From assembly GCA_001805375.1 (NCBI GenBank), contig MHFY01000153.1, positions 1 to 6,418 of the forward strand: 6,418 nt of DNA. The letters are read 5' to 3'. Position 1 is the stretch's first letter. The number at the start of each line of letters is the position of its first letter. The position numbers were made by a program, and so were the translations under genes. The notes beneath the pieces were generated by a model. That model saw only the letters and a program-made list of their open reading frames with translations. It was not told the DNA's origin and searched no databases. Origin of the DNA: Omnitrophica WOR_2 bacterium GWA2_47_8 (GTDB lineage: Bacteria; Omnitrophota; Gorgyraeia; Zapsychrales; GWA2-47-8). This document shows, in pieces, positions 1-6,098 of the stretch.

Positions 1-972
1 AACCATCATCCCGAACTGGTTAAAAAATATTTGGGATCCGTTGTCCCCTACACCGACAACTTTTTCGCAACACTCAATTCCGCCGTGTTCAGCGACGGTT
101 CATTCTGCTACATCCCCAAAGGAATAAGATGTCCGCTCGAACTTTCAACGTATTTCCGTATCAACGCCGCAGAATCCGGACAATTTGAACGCACCTTGAT
201 CGTCGCCGAAGATTCCAGCCACGTGAGCTATCTGGAGGGCTGCACCGCGCCGATGCGTGATGAGAACCAACTCCACGCCGCCGTGGTTGAACTGATCGCT
301 TTGGATAACGCGGAGATAAAATATTCCACCGTGCAGAACTGGTATTCCGGCGACAAAGAAGGGCGGGGCGGGATCTATAATTTCGTCACCAAACGCGGAA
401 AATGCTTGGGCAACAATTCCAAGATCTCCTGGACGCAGGTGGAAGCAGGGGCCGCCATCACCTGGAAATACCCCAGCGTCATTCTGCAGGGGGATAATTC
501 CATTGGAAAATTTTATTCTGTAGCCTTGACCAATCACCGCATGCAGGCCGATACCGGGACCAAGATGATCCACATCGGGAAAAATACCAAAAGCACGGTT
601 GTGTCTAAAGGTATTTCCACCGATGAATCGAACAATAATTACCGCGGATTGATCAAGATCATGCCGTCCGCTGACGGCGCGCGGAATTTTTCACAATGCG
701 ATTCGATGCTGGTCGGCAATAAATGCTCGGCCAACACCTTTCCGTATATTGAGGTAAATAACAGCACCGCGACCTTAGAGCATGAGGCATCGACCTCCAA
801 GATCAGCGCCGAGCAGATGTTTTATCTGCGTTCCCGCGGATTGGACCTGGAAGGGTCGGTGTCTTTGATCATCAACGGTTTTTGTAAAGATGTCTTTAAA
901 GAACTGCCCATGGAATTTGCCGTCGAAGCGGTGAGATTGCTGGAGATGAAACTTGAGGGTAGTGTGGGATAA
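1..972 (+). CDS. sufB: SufB, Fe-S cluster scaffold subunit (5' partial)
   Basis: SufB is the core scaffold of the cytosolic SufBC2D complex, on which sulfur and iron are assembled into clusters. The reading frame is open from base 1 (first residues NHHPELVKKYLG), so the gene runs in from the left; the in-frame TTG at 31 is not a real start. The visible 323 residues end in LEGSVG and a TAA. Aligned by eye with E. coli SufB (495 aa), about 173 N-terminal residues are missing. The C-terminal beta-helix core is intact. Cys81 in EGCTAP matches the position of E. coli Cys254 (sulfur entry). Cys233 in QCDSM matches Cys405, at the SufB-SufD interface. The E-H-E triplet at 260-262 matches 432-434. The spacing from Cys233 to Glu260 is identical to E. 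coli. A 107-nt gap separates it from sufC. No truncation or frameshift is seen within the visible part. The family call is very secure. Confidence 0.97.
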   Translation, partial: NHHPELVKKYLGSVVPYTDNFFATLNSAVFSDGSFCYIPKGIRCPLELSTYFRINAAESGQFERTLIVAEDSSHVSYLEGCTAPMRDENQLHAAVVELIALDNAEIKYSTVQNWYSGDKEGRGGIYNFVTKRGKCLGNNSKISWTQVEAGAAITWKYPSVILQGDNSIGKFYSVALTNHRMQADTGTKMIHIGKNTKSTVVSKGISTDESNNNYRGLIKIMPSADGARNFSQCDSMLVGNKCSANTFPYIEVNNSTATLEHEASTSKISAEQMFYLRSRGLDLEGSVSLIINGFCKDVFKELPMEFAVEAVRLLEMKLEGSVG

Positions 973-1079
973 TTCTGATAAGTTTAAAGTGTCAGGTGTC
1001 AAGTTTCAAGTTAACGGCAAACCTGACACATGGCACTTGACATATGAAACCTAAATCTAAAAAAAACGAGGTATCAACA
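973..1079. repeat. sufB-sufC spacer with GTGTCA-word inverted repeat
   Basis: This 107-nt spacer holds related short words in both orientations. GTGTCAGGT at 989-997 is perfectly complementary to ACCTGACAC at 1021-1029, leaving a 23-nt loop. TGTCAAG at 997-1003 is complementary to CTTGACA at 1036-1042. TTTCAAG in the left half has a degenerate counterpart, ATGAAAC, in the right half. The two pairings are offset, so they compete rather than form one long stem. No T-run follows, so it does not look like a rho-independent terminator. The sequence could form RNA structure between sufB and sufC or be a degenerate repetitive element. Its function is unknown. Confidence 0.7.
1068..1071 (+). promoter_or_regulatory. 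Ribosome binding site deciding the sufC start
   Basis: GAGG lies 8 nt upstream of the ATG at 1080. The alternative in-frame ATG at 1044 falls inside the right arm of the inverted repeat and would add 12 lysine-rich residues not expected in SufC. The downstream ATG gives the usual N-terminus MLEIRNLHA. Confidence 0.7.
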
Positions 1080-1829
1080 ATGTTAGAGATCCGTAACTTA
1101 CACGCAGAAATTAATGGTGTCCCGATATTAAAGGGAGTTAACCTGAAGATCAACGAAGGAGAAGTCCACGCAATCATGGGCCCCAACGGCTCCGGCAAAA
1201 GCACGCTGGCCAAGGTCATTGCCGGCCATCCGGAATACACCGTGACCAAGGGCGAGATCATTTACGAGATCAATTTTAAAAAGATCAACCTTCTGGAACT
1301 TGAAGCCGAAGTGCGGGCCCGCGAAGGTGTTTTCCTGGCCTTCCAATACCCGGTCGAGATCCCCGGTGTCCCGACGTCAACGTTCTTGCGCGCCGCCTTT
1401 AACGAGATCTGCAAACACCAGGGCGCCGAAGAAATGGACCCCATTGATTTCGACACGTATCTGCGCACCAAAATGAAACTTTTAAGCATGGATGAAAAAT
1501 TCATCAACCGCCCGGTCAACGTGGATTTCTCCGGCGGCGAAAAAAAACGTAACGAGATCCTGCAGATGGCGATCTTAAATCCGCGCCTGGCGGTCTTGGA
1601 TGAGACCGATTCCGGCCTGGACATTGATTCACTCCGTATCGTGGCGGACGGGGTCAATAAATTAAAGACCAAGAACAATGCCTTTTTGGTGATCACCCAC
1701 TATCAGCGTTTATTGAATTATATTATCCCTGACTTTGTGCACATCCTTTACAACGGCAAGATCGTTGAATCAAAAGGTAAAGAGCTGGCCCTGGAAGTCG
1801 AATCCAAAGGCTATGATTGGCTGAAGTAA
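1080..1829 (+). CDS. sufC: SufC, ABC-type ATPase of the SUF complex
   Basis: SufC is the soluble ABC ATPase that binds SufB and SufD; its ATP-driven dimerisation remodels the scaffold during cluster assembly. The 249-aa product is nearly the length of E. coli SufC (248). The ATPase motifs are complete: Walker A GPNGSGKST at 34-42 with Lys40, Q-loop Gln89 in FQYPVEIPG, signature FSGGEKKR at 150-157, Walker B LAVLDE at 170-175 with Glu175, D-loop SGLDID at 178-183, and H-loop His207 in THYQR. The signature with its extended KKRNEILQM and the DSGLDID segment are typical of SufC rather than of transporter ATPases. The start at ATG 1080 is supported by a GAGG 8 nt upstream and by family N-termini; the ATG at 1044 is an unlikely alternative. 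Its stop codon shares one base with the sufD start (TAATG), which implies translational coupling and similar output of the two subunits. Confidence 0.97.
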   Translation: MLEIRNLHAEINGVPILKGVNLKINEGEVHAIMGPNGSGKSTLAKVIAGHPEYTVTKGEIIYEINFKKINLLELEAEVRAREGVFLAFQYPVEIPGVPTSTFLRAAFNEICKHQGAEEMDPIDFDTYLRTKMKLLSMDEKFINRPVNVDFSGGEKKRNEILQMAILNPRLAVLDETDSGLDIDSLRIVADGVNKLKTKNNAFLVITHYQRLLNYIIPDFVHILYNGKIVESKGKELALEVESKGYDWLK

Positions 1830-3142
1830 TGATAAACAAAAGCGAAAACTCATTCCACTTTATTGATAACCTGGAGAAAACTTACCAGGCGATCAACTCA
1901 AAACGCCCCCAATGGCTGGCGCAGCAGTGCCAGAAAAATCTTACGCGTCTTCTAGAAGCCGGCCTGCCGACGATCAAAGATGAGGAATGGAAGTACACCA
2001 ATATCAAATCCATCGCCGATCACACCTATGCCGTGCCGGAACATCCTAAAGGATCGTTCCACGACCTTCTGGGCGACCTGTGCAGCCCAACCGAAATTTC
2101 GGTTGTTTTTGTCAACGGCAAGCTGGCAAGCCATTTGTCCAACTTCACCGGCGCGACTAAACTCAAAATTTCTTCTTTGGAAGAAGCCATCGCTGACCCC
2201 AAAAATAATTTAGAACCTCTGTTCAATACATTTGACCCGAAACAAGCCAACGTCTTTGTGTCCTTGAACGAAGCCTTGACCGAAGAAGGCGTCCTGATCC
2301 AGGTCCCGGAAAAATTCAGCGTTGATAAATTGATCCACATCATTCATTTGACCACCGATAATAAACGGAACATTTTAAGCGTGCCCCGGACGATCATCGC
2401 GCTGGGCAAATTAGCCCAAGCAGCGGTCCTGGAAACGCACATTTCACCGCATCACGGATCCATTTATCTCGCGTCACCCCTGACGGATATTCTTGTCAGC
2501 GAAGGCGCGGTCGTCAAATACTGCAAGGCGCAGAGCGAAAGCGCCAACGCCTTTCACATGGGCACGACCAGGGTTTGGCAGGAGAGGGATTCCAATTTTA
2601 ACGGTTTTTCGATGATGAACGGCGCCAAGATCACCCGCAATAACCTCGATATTATCTTAAACGGTGAAGGCGCCAGCGGCACGTTAAATGGCCTGTATTG
2701 CGTCAACGATGCCCAGCACGTGGACAATCACACCTGTGTTGACCACCGGGTGCCTAACTGCACCAGCAATCAGCTTTACAAGGGGATCTTGAACGGCAGT
2801 TCACGCGCCGTTTTTAACGGAAAGATATTTGTCCGGGCGATCGCCCAAAAGACCAATTCATATCAATTGAATAAAAATCTGCTTTTAGGCAAAGATTGCC
2901 GGGTCGACACCAAACCTCAGCTGGAGATCTCCGCGGATGACGTGAAATGCACCCACGGGGCCACGATCGGCCAATTGAACGAGGATGAGATCTTTTATCT
3001 TCGATCCCGGGCCATCGCCAAACGTACCGCCATCAAAATGCTCTCCAAAGGTTTTGTGGATGAGATCATCAACCATATCGAAAATGAATCGATCTCACAA
3101 CGGCTGAACAAACTTCTTGAGCCGACGTTTGCGGCATTATAA
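1829..3142 (+). CDS. sufD: SufD, Fe-S assembly scaffold subunit
   Basis: SufD is the SufB paralogue that completes the SufBC2D scaffold and is implicated in iron acquisition and in cluster formation at the SufB-SufD interface. The 437-aa product is slightly longer than E. coli SufD (423). An N-terminal helical region contains the family motif DEEWKYTNIKSI at about 51-62. The C-terminal half is the beta-helix domain, with the block VDTKPQLEISADDVKCTHG. His376 in KCTHG corresponds to E. coli His360, which works opposite SufB Cys405. FYLRSRAI follows, as in SufB. The start is the ATG at 1829, which overlaps the sufC TAA by one base. An upstream in-frame TTG at 1817 inside sufC would add four residues and is less likely. 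No strong ribosome binding site precedes it, consistent with coupling to sufC. It is followed by an unusual 111-nt repeat array before sufS. Confidence 0.96.
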   Translation: MINKSENSFHFIDNLEKTYQAINSKRPQWLAQQCQKNLTRLLEAGLPTIKDEEWKYTNIKSIADHTYAVPEHPKGSFHDLLGDLCSPTEISVVFVNGKLASHLSNFTGATKLKISSLEEAIADPKNNLEPLFNTFDPKQANVFVSLNEALTEEGVLIQVPEKFSVDKLIHIIHLTTDNKRNILSVPRTIIALGKLAQAAVLETHISPHHGSIYLASPLTDILVSEGAVVKYCKAQSESANAFHMGTTRVWQERDSNFNGFSMMNGAKITRNNLDIILNGEGASGTLNGLYCVNDAQHVDNHTCVDHRVPNCTSNQLYKGILNGSSRAVFNGKIFVRAIAQKTNSYQLNKNLLLGKDCRVDTKPQLEISADDVKCTHGATIGQLNEDEIFYLRSRAIAKRTAIKMLSKGFVDEIINHIENESISQRLNKLLEPTFAAL

Positions 3143-3253
3143 AAATAAAGGTTACGAAGGGTTACTAATAGTTACGAAACGTTACGATTGGTTACCCTTA
3201 GCAACCTCTCGTAACCCCTAGTAACCATTAGTAACTATTAGTAACTTTTTCAG
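3143..3253. repeat. Mirrored 10-nt-period GTTAC/GTAAC array in the sufD-sufS gap
   Basis: The gap is almost wholly made of 10-nt units: a conserved 5-nt word plus 5 variable bases. GTTAC occurs at 3151, 3161, 3171, 3181 and 3191. Its reverse complement, GTAAC, occurs at 3211, 3221, 3231 and 3241, with a GCAAC variant at 3201. Spacing is exactly 10 throughout, and the two halves are symmetric about 3198, so the words pair 3151 with 3241, 3161 with 3231, 3171 with 3221 and 3181 with 3211. The innermost pair has one mismatch. The variable 5-mers pair poorly, except TAATA (3166-3170) against CATTA (3226-3230). As RNA this would be a roughly 95-nt stem with regular internal loops; as DNA, each word recurs about once per helical turn. 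It ends 8 nt before the sufS ATG. Confidence 0.9.
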
Positions 3254-4471
3254 ATGCCATTAAATATTTCCGAAATAAGAAAAGACTTTCCAAATTTAAA
3301 AGCCCAGGTCCAGGGCAAGCCCCTGGTTTATTTGGATAATGCCGCCACCACGTTTAAACCGCAGGCGGTCATCAACGCGATCACCGACCACTACCGCAGT
3401 TACACCTCCAATGTGCACCGTGGCGTCCACACCTTAAGCGAAAAAGCCACCGCCGCTTTCGAAGCCACACGCGAAAAATTCAAGAATTTCATCAATGCCG
3501 CCAAAGCGCACGAGGTCATTTTTACCAAAGGCACCACGGAATCGATCAATCTGGTGGCGCACAGCTACGGGCATTTCCTAAGCGAAGGCGATGAGATCTT
3601 GATCTCGGAGATGGAACATCATTCCAACATTGTGCCCTGGCAGATGCTCTGCGAGCGGAAGGGATGCAAGCTCAAGATCATCCCGATCAATAACCAAGGT
3701 GAACTTATTTTAGAAGAATTCGACAAACTGTTAACACCGAAGGTAAAATTTTTATCCATCGTTTACGTTTCCAATTCCCTGGGCACCATCAATCCGGTCA
3801 AACAGATGATCAAGCACGCGCATAACTTGAACATCCCGGTGTTAGTGGACGGCGCGCAGGCGGTCAGCCACCTGGAGATCGATGTCCAGGACCTGGATTG
3901 CGATTTTTTTGTATGTTCGTCCCACAAGCTCTTCGGCCCGACGGGCGTGGGTATCCTGTACGGAAAAGAGGATCTATTGAATAAAATGCCGCCGTACCAG
4001 GGCGGGGGCGACATGATCGCGTCGGTCACGTTCGAGAAAACGACTTACAATGTCCTGCCTTACAAATTCGAGGCCGGCACGCCCAATGTCGCGGACGTGA
4101 TCGGTTTCGGCGCGGCGCTGGATTACGTGCACCGGATCGGCCTTAAAAACATCGCGGCCCATGAACAAGAACTGCTCGCTTACGGGACAAAAGTCTTATC
4201 GGTTATTGCCGACATCCGATTGATCGGCACCGCGAAGCATAAAGCGCCGGTGTTATCGTTTGTCTTGCCCAATATTCATCCCCATGATATCGGAACGTTG
4301 GTGGACAGGGAAGGTGTCGCGATCCGCACCGGCCATCATTGCACCCAGCCGGTGATGAAACACTTCCGCGTTCCGGCGACCGCGCGCGCGTCACTTTCGA
4401 TGTACAATACAAAAGACGAACTGGATATCCTGGTCAAGGCGTTAAGGAAAGCGGAGGCGGTATTCCAATGA
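3254..4471 (+). CDS. sufS: SufS, PLP-dependent cysteine desulfurase (group II)
   Basis: SufS converts cysteine to alanine, leaving a persulfide on its active-site Cys for transfer to a partner. The 405-aa product matches the family length (E. coli 406). It is a fold-type I aminotransferase-like enzyme: LDNAATT near residue 28, FTKGTTESINL near 90, His122/His123 in MEHHSNIVPW for PLP stacking, Asp199 and Gln202 in VDGAQAV, Lys225 in SSHKLFGPTG as the PLP Schiff-base lysine, Cys363 in GHHCTQP as the persulfide cysteine, and Arg378 in ARASLSMYNT for substrate carboxylate binding. His344, 19 residues before Cys363, sits where B. subtilis SufS has the His342 that takes part in zinc-ligand exchange with SufU; E. 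coli SufS has Tyr there. The start gives a normal SufS N-terminus, but no Shine-Dalgarno sequence precedes it; the upstream bases are the tail of the repeat array. It overlaps sufU by four bases. Confidence 0.97.
   Translation: MPLNISEIRKDFPNLKAQVQGKPLVYLDNAATTFKPQAVINAITDHYRSYTSNVHRGVHTLSEKATAAFEATREKFKNFINAAKAHEVIFTKGTTESINLVAHSYGHFLSEGDEILISEMEHHSNIVPWQMLCERKGCKLKIIPINNQGELILEEFDKLLTPKVKFLSIVYVSNSLGTINPVKQMIKHAHNLNIPVLVDGAQAVSHLEIDVQDLDCDFFVCSSHKLFGPTGVGILYGKEDLLNKMPPYQGGGDMIASVTFEKTTYNVLPYKFEAGTPNVADVIGFGAALDYVHRIGLKNIAAHEQELLAYGTKVLSVIADIRLIGTAKHKAPVLSFVLPNIHPHDIGTLVDREGVAIRTGHHCTQPVMKHFRVPATARASLSMYNTKDELDILVKALRKAEAVFQ
4453..4457 (+). promoter_or_regulatory. Ribosome binding site for sufU inside sufS
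   Basis: GGAGG lies 10 nt upstream of the ATG at 4468, within the last codons of sufS. It supports this start over an in-frame ATG at 4339 deep inside sufS, which would add 43 residues with no family counterpart. Confidence 0.75.
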
Positions 4472-4923
4472 GCGACTCAGCCCGTGATGAACTTTACCAG
4501 CAGGTGATCTTAGAGCACAATAAAAAACCCCGCAACTTTAAACAATTAACGGATTCCACTCATTTTGCCGAAGGGTATAATCCGCTCTGCGGGGACCATT
4601 TAAAAGTTTTTCTGCATCTTAAAGGTGATGTCATTGACGACATTTCCTTTGTCGGCGACGGCTGCGCGATCTCCAAGGCCTCGGCGTCTTTGATGACCAC
4701 GGCTTTAAAAGGCAAGACCGTCAAAGAAGCCGAAACGCTGTTTGAGCAGTTCCACCATTTGATCAAAGGCGAATTGAATCCGGACAAAGACCCGAATATT
4801 TTAGGCAAGCTCGCGGTTTTTTCCGGGATCTGGCATTACCCCGCGCGCGTGAAATGCGCCAGCCTCAGTTGGCACACGCTTAAGGGAGCGTTGGAAAATA
4901 AAAAAAGTATTTCTACGGAATAA
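4468..4923 (+). CDS. sufU: SufU, zinc-dependent sulfurtransferase partner of SufS
   Basis: SufU is the IscU-like protein of Gram-positive-type SUF systems. It accepts persulfide sulfur from SufS through a zinc-bound cysteine and passes it to the SufBCD scaffold. The product is 151 aa, close to B. subtilis SufU. The four zinc ligands are visible: Cys41 and Asp43 in PLCGD, Cys66 in GDGCAIS, and Cys130 in RVKCASLSW. The stretch between Cys66 and Cys130 is longer than in IscU (GELNPDKDPN region, about 101-110), which is the insertion that marks SufU. The LPPVK motif that IscU uses to bind HscA is absent. The N-terminus, ELYQQVILEHNKKPRN, is also typical. The ATG overlaps the sufS stop (ATGA) and has a good GGAGG, so the two proteins are probably made together. 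No sufE or sufT is present in the window. Confidence 0.95.
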   Translation: MSDSARDELYQQVILEHNKKPRNFKQLTDSTHFAEGYNPLCGDHLKVFLHLKGDVIDDISFVGDGCAISKASASLMTTALKGKTVKEAETLFEQFHHLIKGELNPDKDPNILGKLAVFSGIWHYPARVKCASLSWHTLKGALENKKSISTE

Positions 4924-4995
4924 ACGGATTGTCGATCGTCACTCGTGAAGCGTGAAGCGCACGTTTCACGAACGACGAGAGACGCTTCACGTATT
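4924..4995. repeat. sufU-moaA spacer with CGTGAAGCG inverted repeats
   Basis: CGTGAAGCG occurs twice, overlapping with a 7-nt period (4944-4952 and 4951-4959). CGTGAAGCGT at 4944-4953 is perfectly complementary to ACGCTTCACG at 4982-4991. A second pairing joins 4936-4949 with 4965-4978 (12 of 14 positions). The two stems share bases 4944-4949 and cannot form together in one RNA molecule. There is no T-run after either stem. The spacer ends 4 nt before the preferred moaA ATG. Function is unknown; it resembles the other spacer arrays in the window in design but not in word. Confidence 0.8.
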
Positions 4996-5997
4996 ATGAT
5001 CTCCGACAAACTAAACCGCCCTATTCACGACTTAAGAATCTCCATCATCGATCGCTGCAATTTCCGCTGTCCGTACTGCATGCCGGAAGGCCGTCACTCC
5101 TTTCTAAAAGAAGATACCCGTTTAAACTTTGATGAGATCGTGCGCTTGGCAACGCTTTTCGTCAAGCTGGGTGTGAAAAAATTGCGTTTGACCGGCGGCG
5201 AACCGCTTTTGCGTCCCAATATCGAAAATTTGGTCTCCCGTTTGGCGCAATTATCCGGGCCCAATGACCTGGCACTGACCACCAATGGGAGTTTACTCAC
5301 CGAAAAGGCCGTTTCCTTAAAACGAGCCGGGTTACAGCGCATCACCGTGAGCTTGGACGCCCTGGAGCCGGAAATTTTCAAGACCATGTCCGGTGACAAG
5401 GGCAACGTGCTCGGTGTTTTAAACGGGATCAAGGCGGCCGAAGAGGCCGGGTTTTTTTCCGTTAAGATCAACGTGGTGGTGAAAAAAGGCATCAACGACC
5501 GGCAGATCCTGGATATCGTGGAATATTTCCGCGGCACCCAACACGTGGTGCGCTTCATTGAATATATGGATGTGGGCACCTGCAACCATTGGCAGCTGGA
5601 AGAAGTCCTGGCGTCAAAAGATATTATTCGTATGATCGACGCCAGATATCCTTTGCAGGCCCAGGTAGCGAATTACCGGGGTGAAGTATCCAGCCGTTAC
5701 GCGTTCGAAGATGGGAAAGGAGAGGTCGGTTTTATTTCTTCGATCACCCAACCTTTCTGCGGGGACTGTTCCCGCGCCCGGCTTTCAACCGACGGCAAAC
5801 TCTTCACCTGCCTCTTCGCCAAAGACGGTGTGGACTTAAAAATCCCAATCCGCTCCGGCGCTTCTGATAACGAAATTCTGGATTTAATTACTAAAACCTG
5901 GTCTGCCCGCACCGACCGCTATTCTGAAGAACGGGCATCCTTTATCAAATCACAAACCCACACTCAAAAGATTGAAATGTTCCAAATAGGCGGTTGA
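4996..5997 (+). CDS. moaA: MoaA, GTP 3',8-cyclase (radical SAM)
   Basis: MoaA catalyses the first step of molybdenum cofactor synthesis, rearranging GTP to 3',8-cyclo-7,8-dihydro-GTP, which MoaC converts to cyclic pyranopterin monophosphate. The 333-aa product is close to E. coli MoaA (329). The N-terminal radical SAM cluster motif is Cys21-x3-Cys25-x2-Cys28 in DRCNFRCPYCMP, and the SAM-binding GGEP is at 67-70. The second, substrate-binding cluster is Cys255-x2-Cys258-x13-Cys272. Arg14, Arg260 and Arg262 match the GTP-binding arginines of S. aureus MoaA (17, 266, 268). The protein ends in the conserved Gly-Gly tail (QIGG). The ATG at 4996 gives the usual N-terminus; a GTG at 4945 is in frame but would translate the inverted repeat. 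The ribosome binding site is weak (GAGAG about 14 nt upstream). No moaB, moaC, moaD, moaE or mog gene is visible. Confidence 0.96.
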   Translation: MISDKLNRPIHDLRISIIDRCNFRCPYCMPEGRHSFLKEDTRLNFDEIVRLATLFVKLGVKKLRLTGGEPLLRPNIENLVSRLAQLSGPNDLALTTNGSLLTEKAVSLKRAGLQRITVSLDALEPEIFKTMSGDKGNVLGVLNGIKAAEEAGFFSVKINVVVKKGINDRQILDIVEYFRGTQHVVRFIEYMDVGTCNHWQLEEVLASKDIIRMIDARYPLQAQVANYRGEVSSRYAFEDGKGEVGFISSITQPFCGDCSRARLSTDGKLFTCLFAKDGVDLKIPIRSGASDNEILDLITKTWSARTDRYSEERASFIKSQTHTQKIEMFQIGG

Positions 5998-6007
5998 CGT
6001 AAAGTTC

Positions 6008-6036
6008 CCGCCTAAGGCGGATCAGCCTTTGGCTGA
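6008..6036. repeat. Two adjacent GC-rich hairpins after moaA
   Basis: CCGCC (6008-6012) pairs with GGCGG (6016-6020) around TAA. TCAGCC (6022-6027) pairs perfectly with GGCTGA (6031-6036) around TTT. The two stem-loops are separated by one base and start 11 nt after the moaA stop. No T-run follows, so intrinsic termination is doubtful. The double-hairpin form resembles REP/BIME-type palindromic elements and could protect the moaA mRNA 3' end. Confidence 0.65.
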
Positions 6037-6098
6037 AAAGTTTAAAACCTAAAAGTTTAAACTTAAGTTTGAGCTTTTAAGCTTAAAGTTTTAACTTT
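6037..6098. repeat. AAGTTT-word palindromic cluster
   Basis: This AT-rich stretch is made of AAAGTTT/AAACTTT-like words in both orientations. It contains the perfect palindromes AAACTTAAGTTT (6059-6070) and TTAAGCTTAA (6077-6086), and AAAGTT (6085-6090) facing AACTTT (6093-6098). The first half is roughly the reverse complement of the second, about a centre near 6064-6068. It follows the two GC hairpins directly. It could act as an inefficient terminator, but no clear U-tract is seen. Confidence 0.6.

Noticed and set aside
31..33. TTG as a start codon for sufB
   Set aside because: The frame is open to base 1 and the upstream residues (HPELVKKY) match SufB, so the gene is simply cut by the window edge.
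1262..1696. Long antisense open frames over sufC, and similar ones over sufB, sufD, sufS and moaA
   Set aside because: They mirror strongly supported genes on the + strand, have no recognisable domains, and are explained by codon bias of the opposite strand.
1817..1819. TTG as the sufD start
   Set aside because: It lies inside sufC; the ATG at 1829 in a TAATG overlap fits the usual sufC-sufD coupling.
3151..3245. CRISPR array
   Set aside because: The repeat word is only 5 nt with 5-nt fillers and the orientation flips midway; there are no 25-40-nt repeats or spacers.
4339..4341. ATG within sufS as the sufU start
   Set aside because: It would add 43 residues with no SufU counterpart; the ATG at 4468 has a GGAGG 10 nt upstream.
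4924..4995. Moco riboswitch before moaA
   Set aside because: The 72-nt spacer is made of CGTGAAG words and is shorter than the known Moco RNA motif, whose conserved core I cannot see here.
6008..6098. Rho-independent terminator of the suf-moaA transcript
   Set aside because: The stems are good but no U-tract follows either GC hairpin, and the AT palindromes are weak, so I list them as repeats only.
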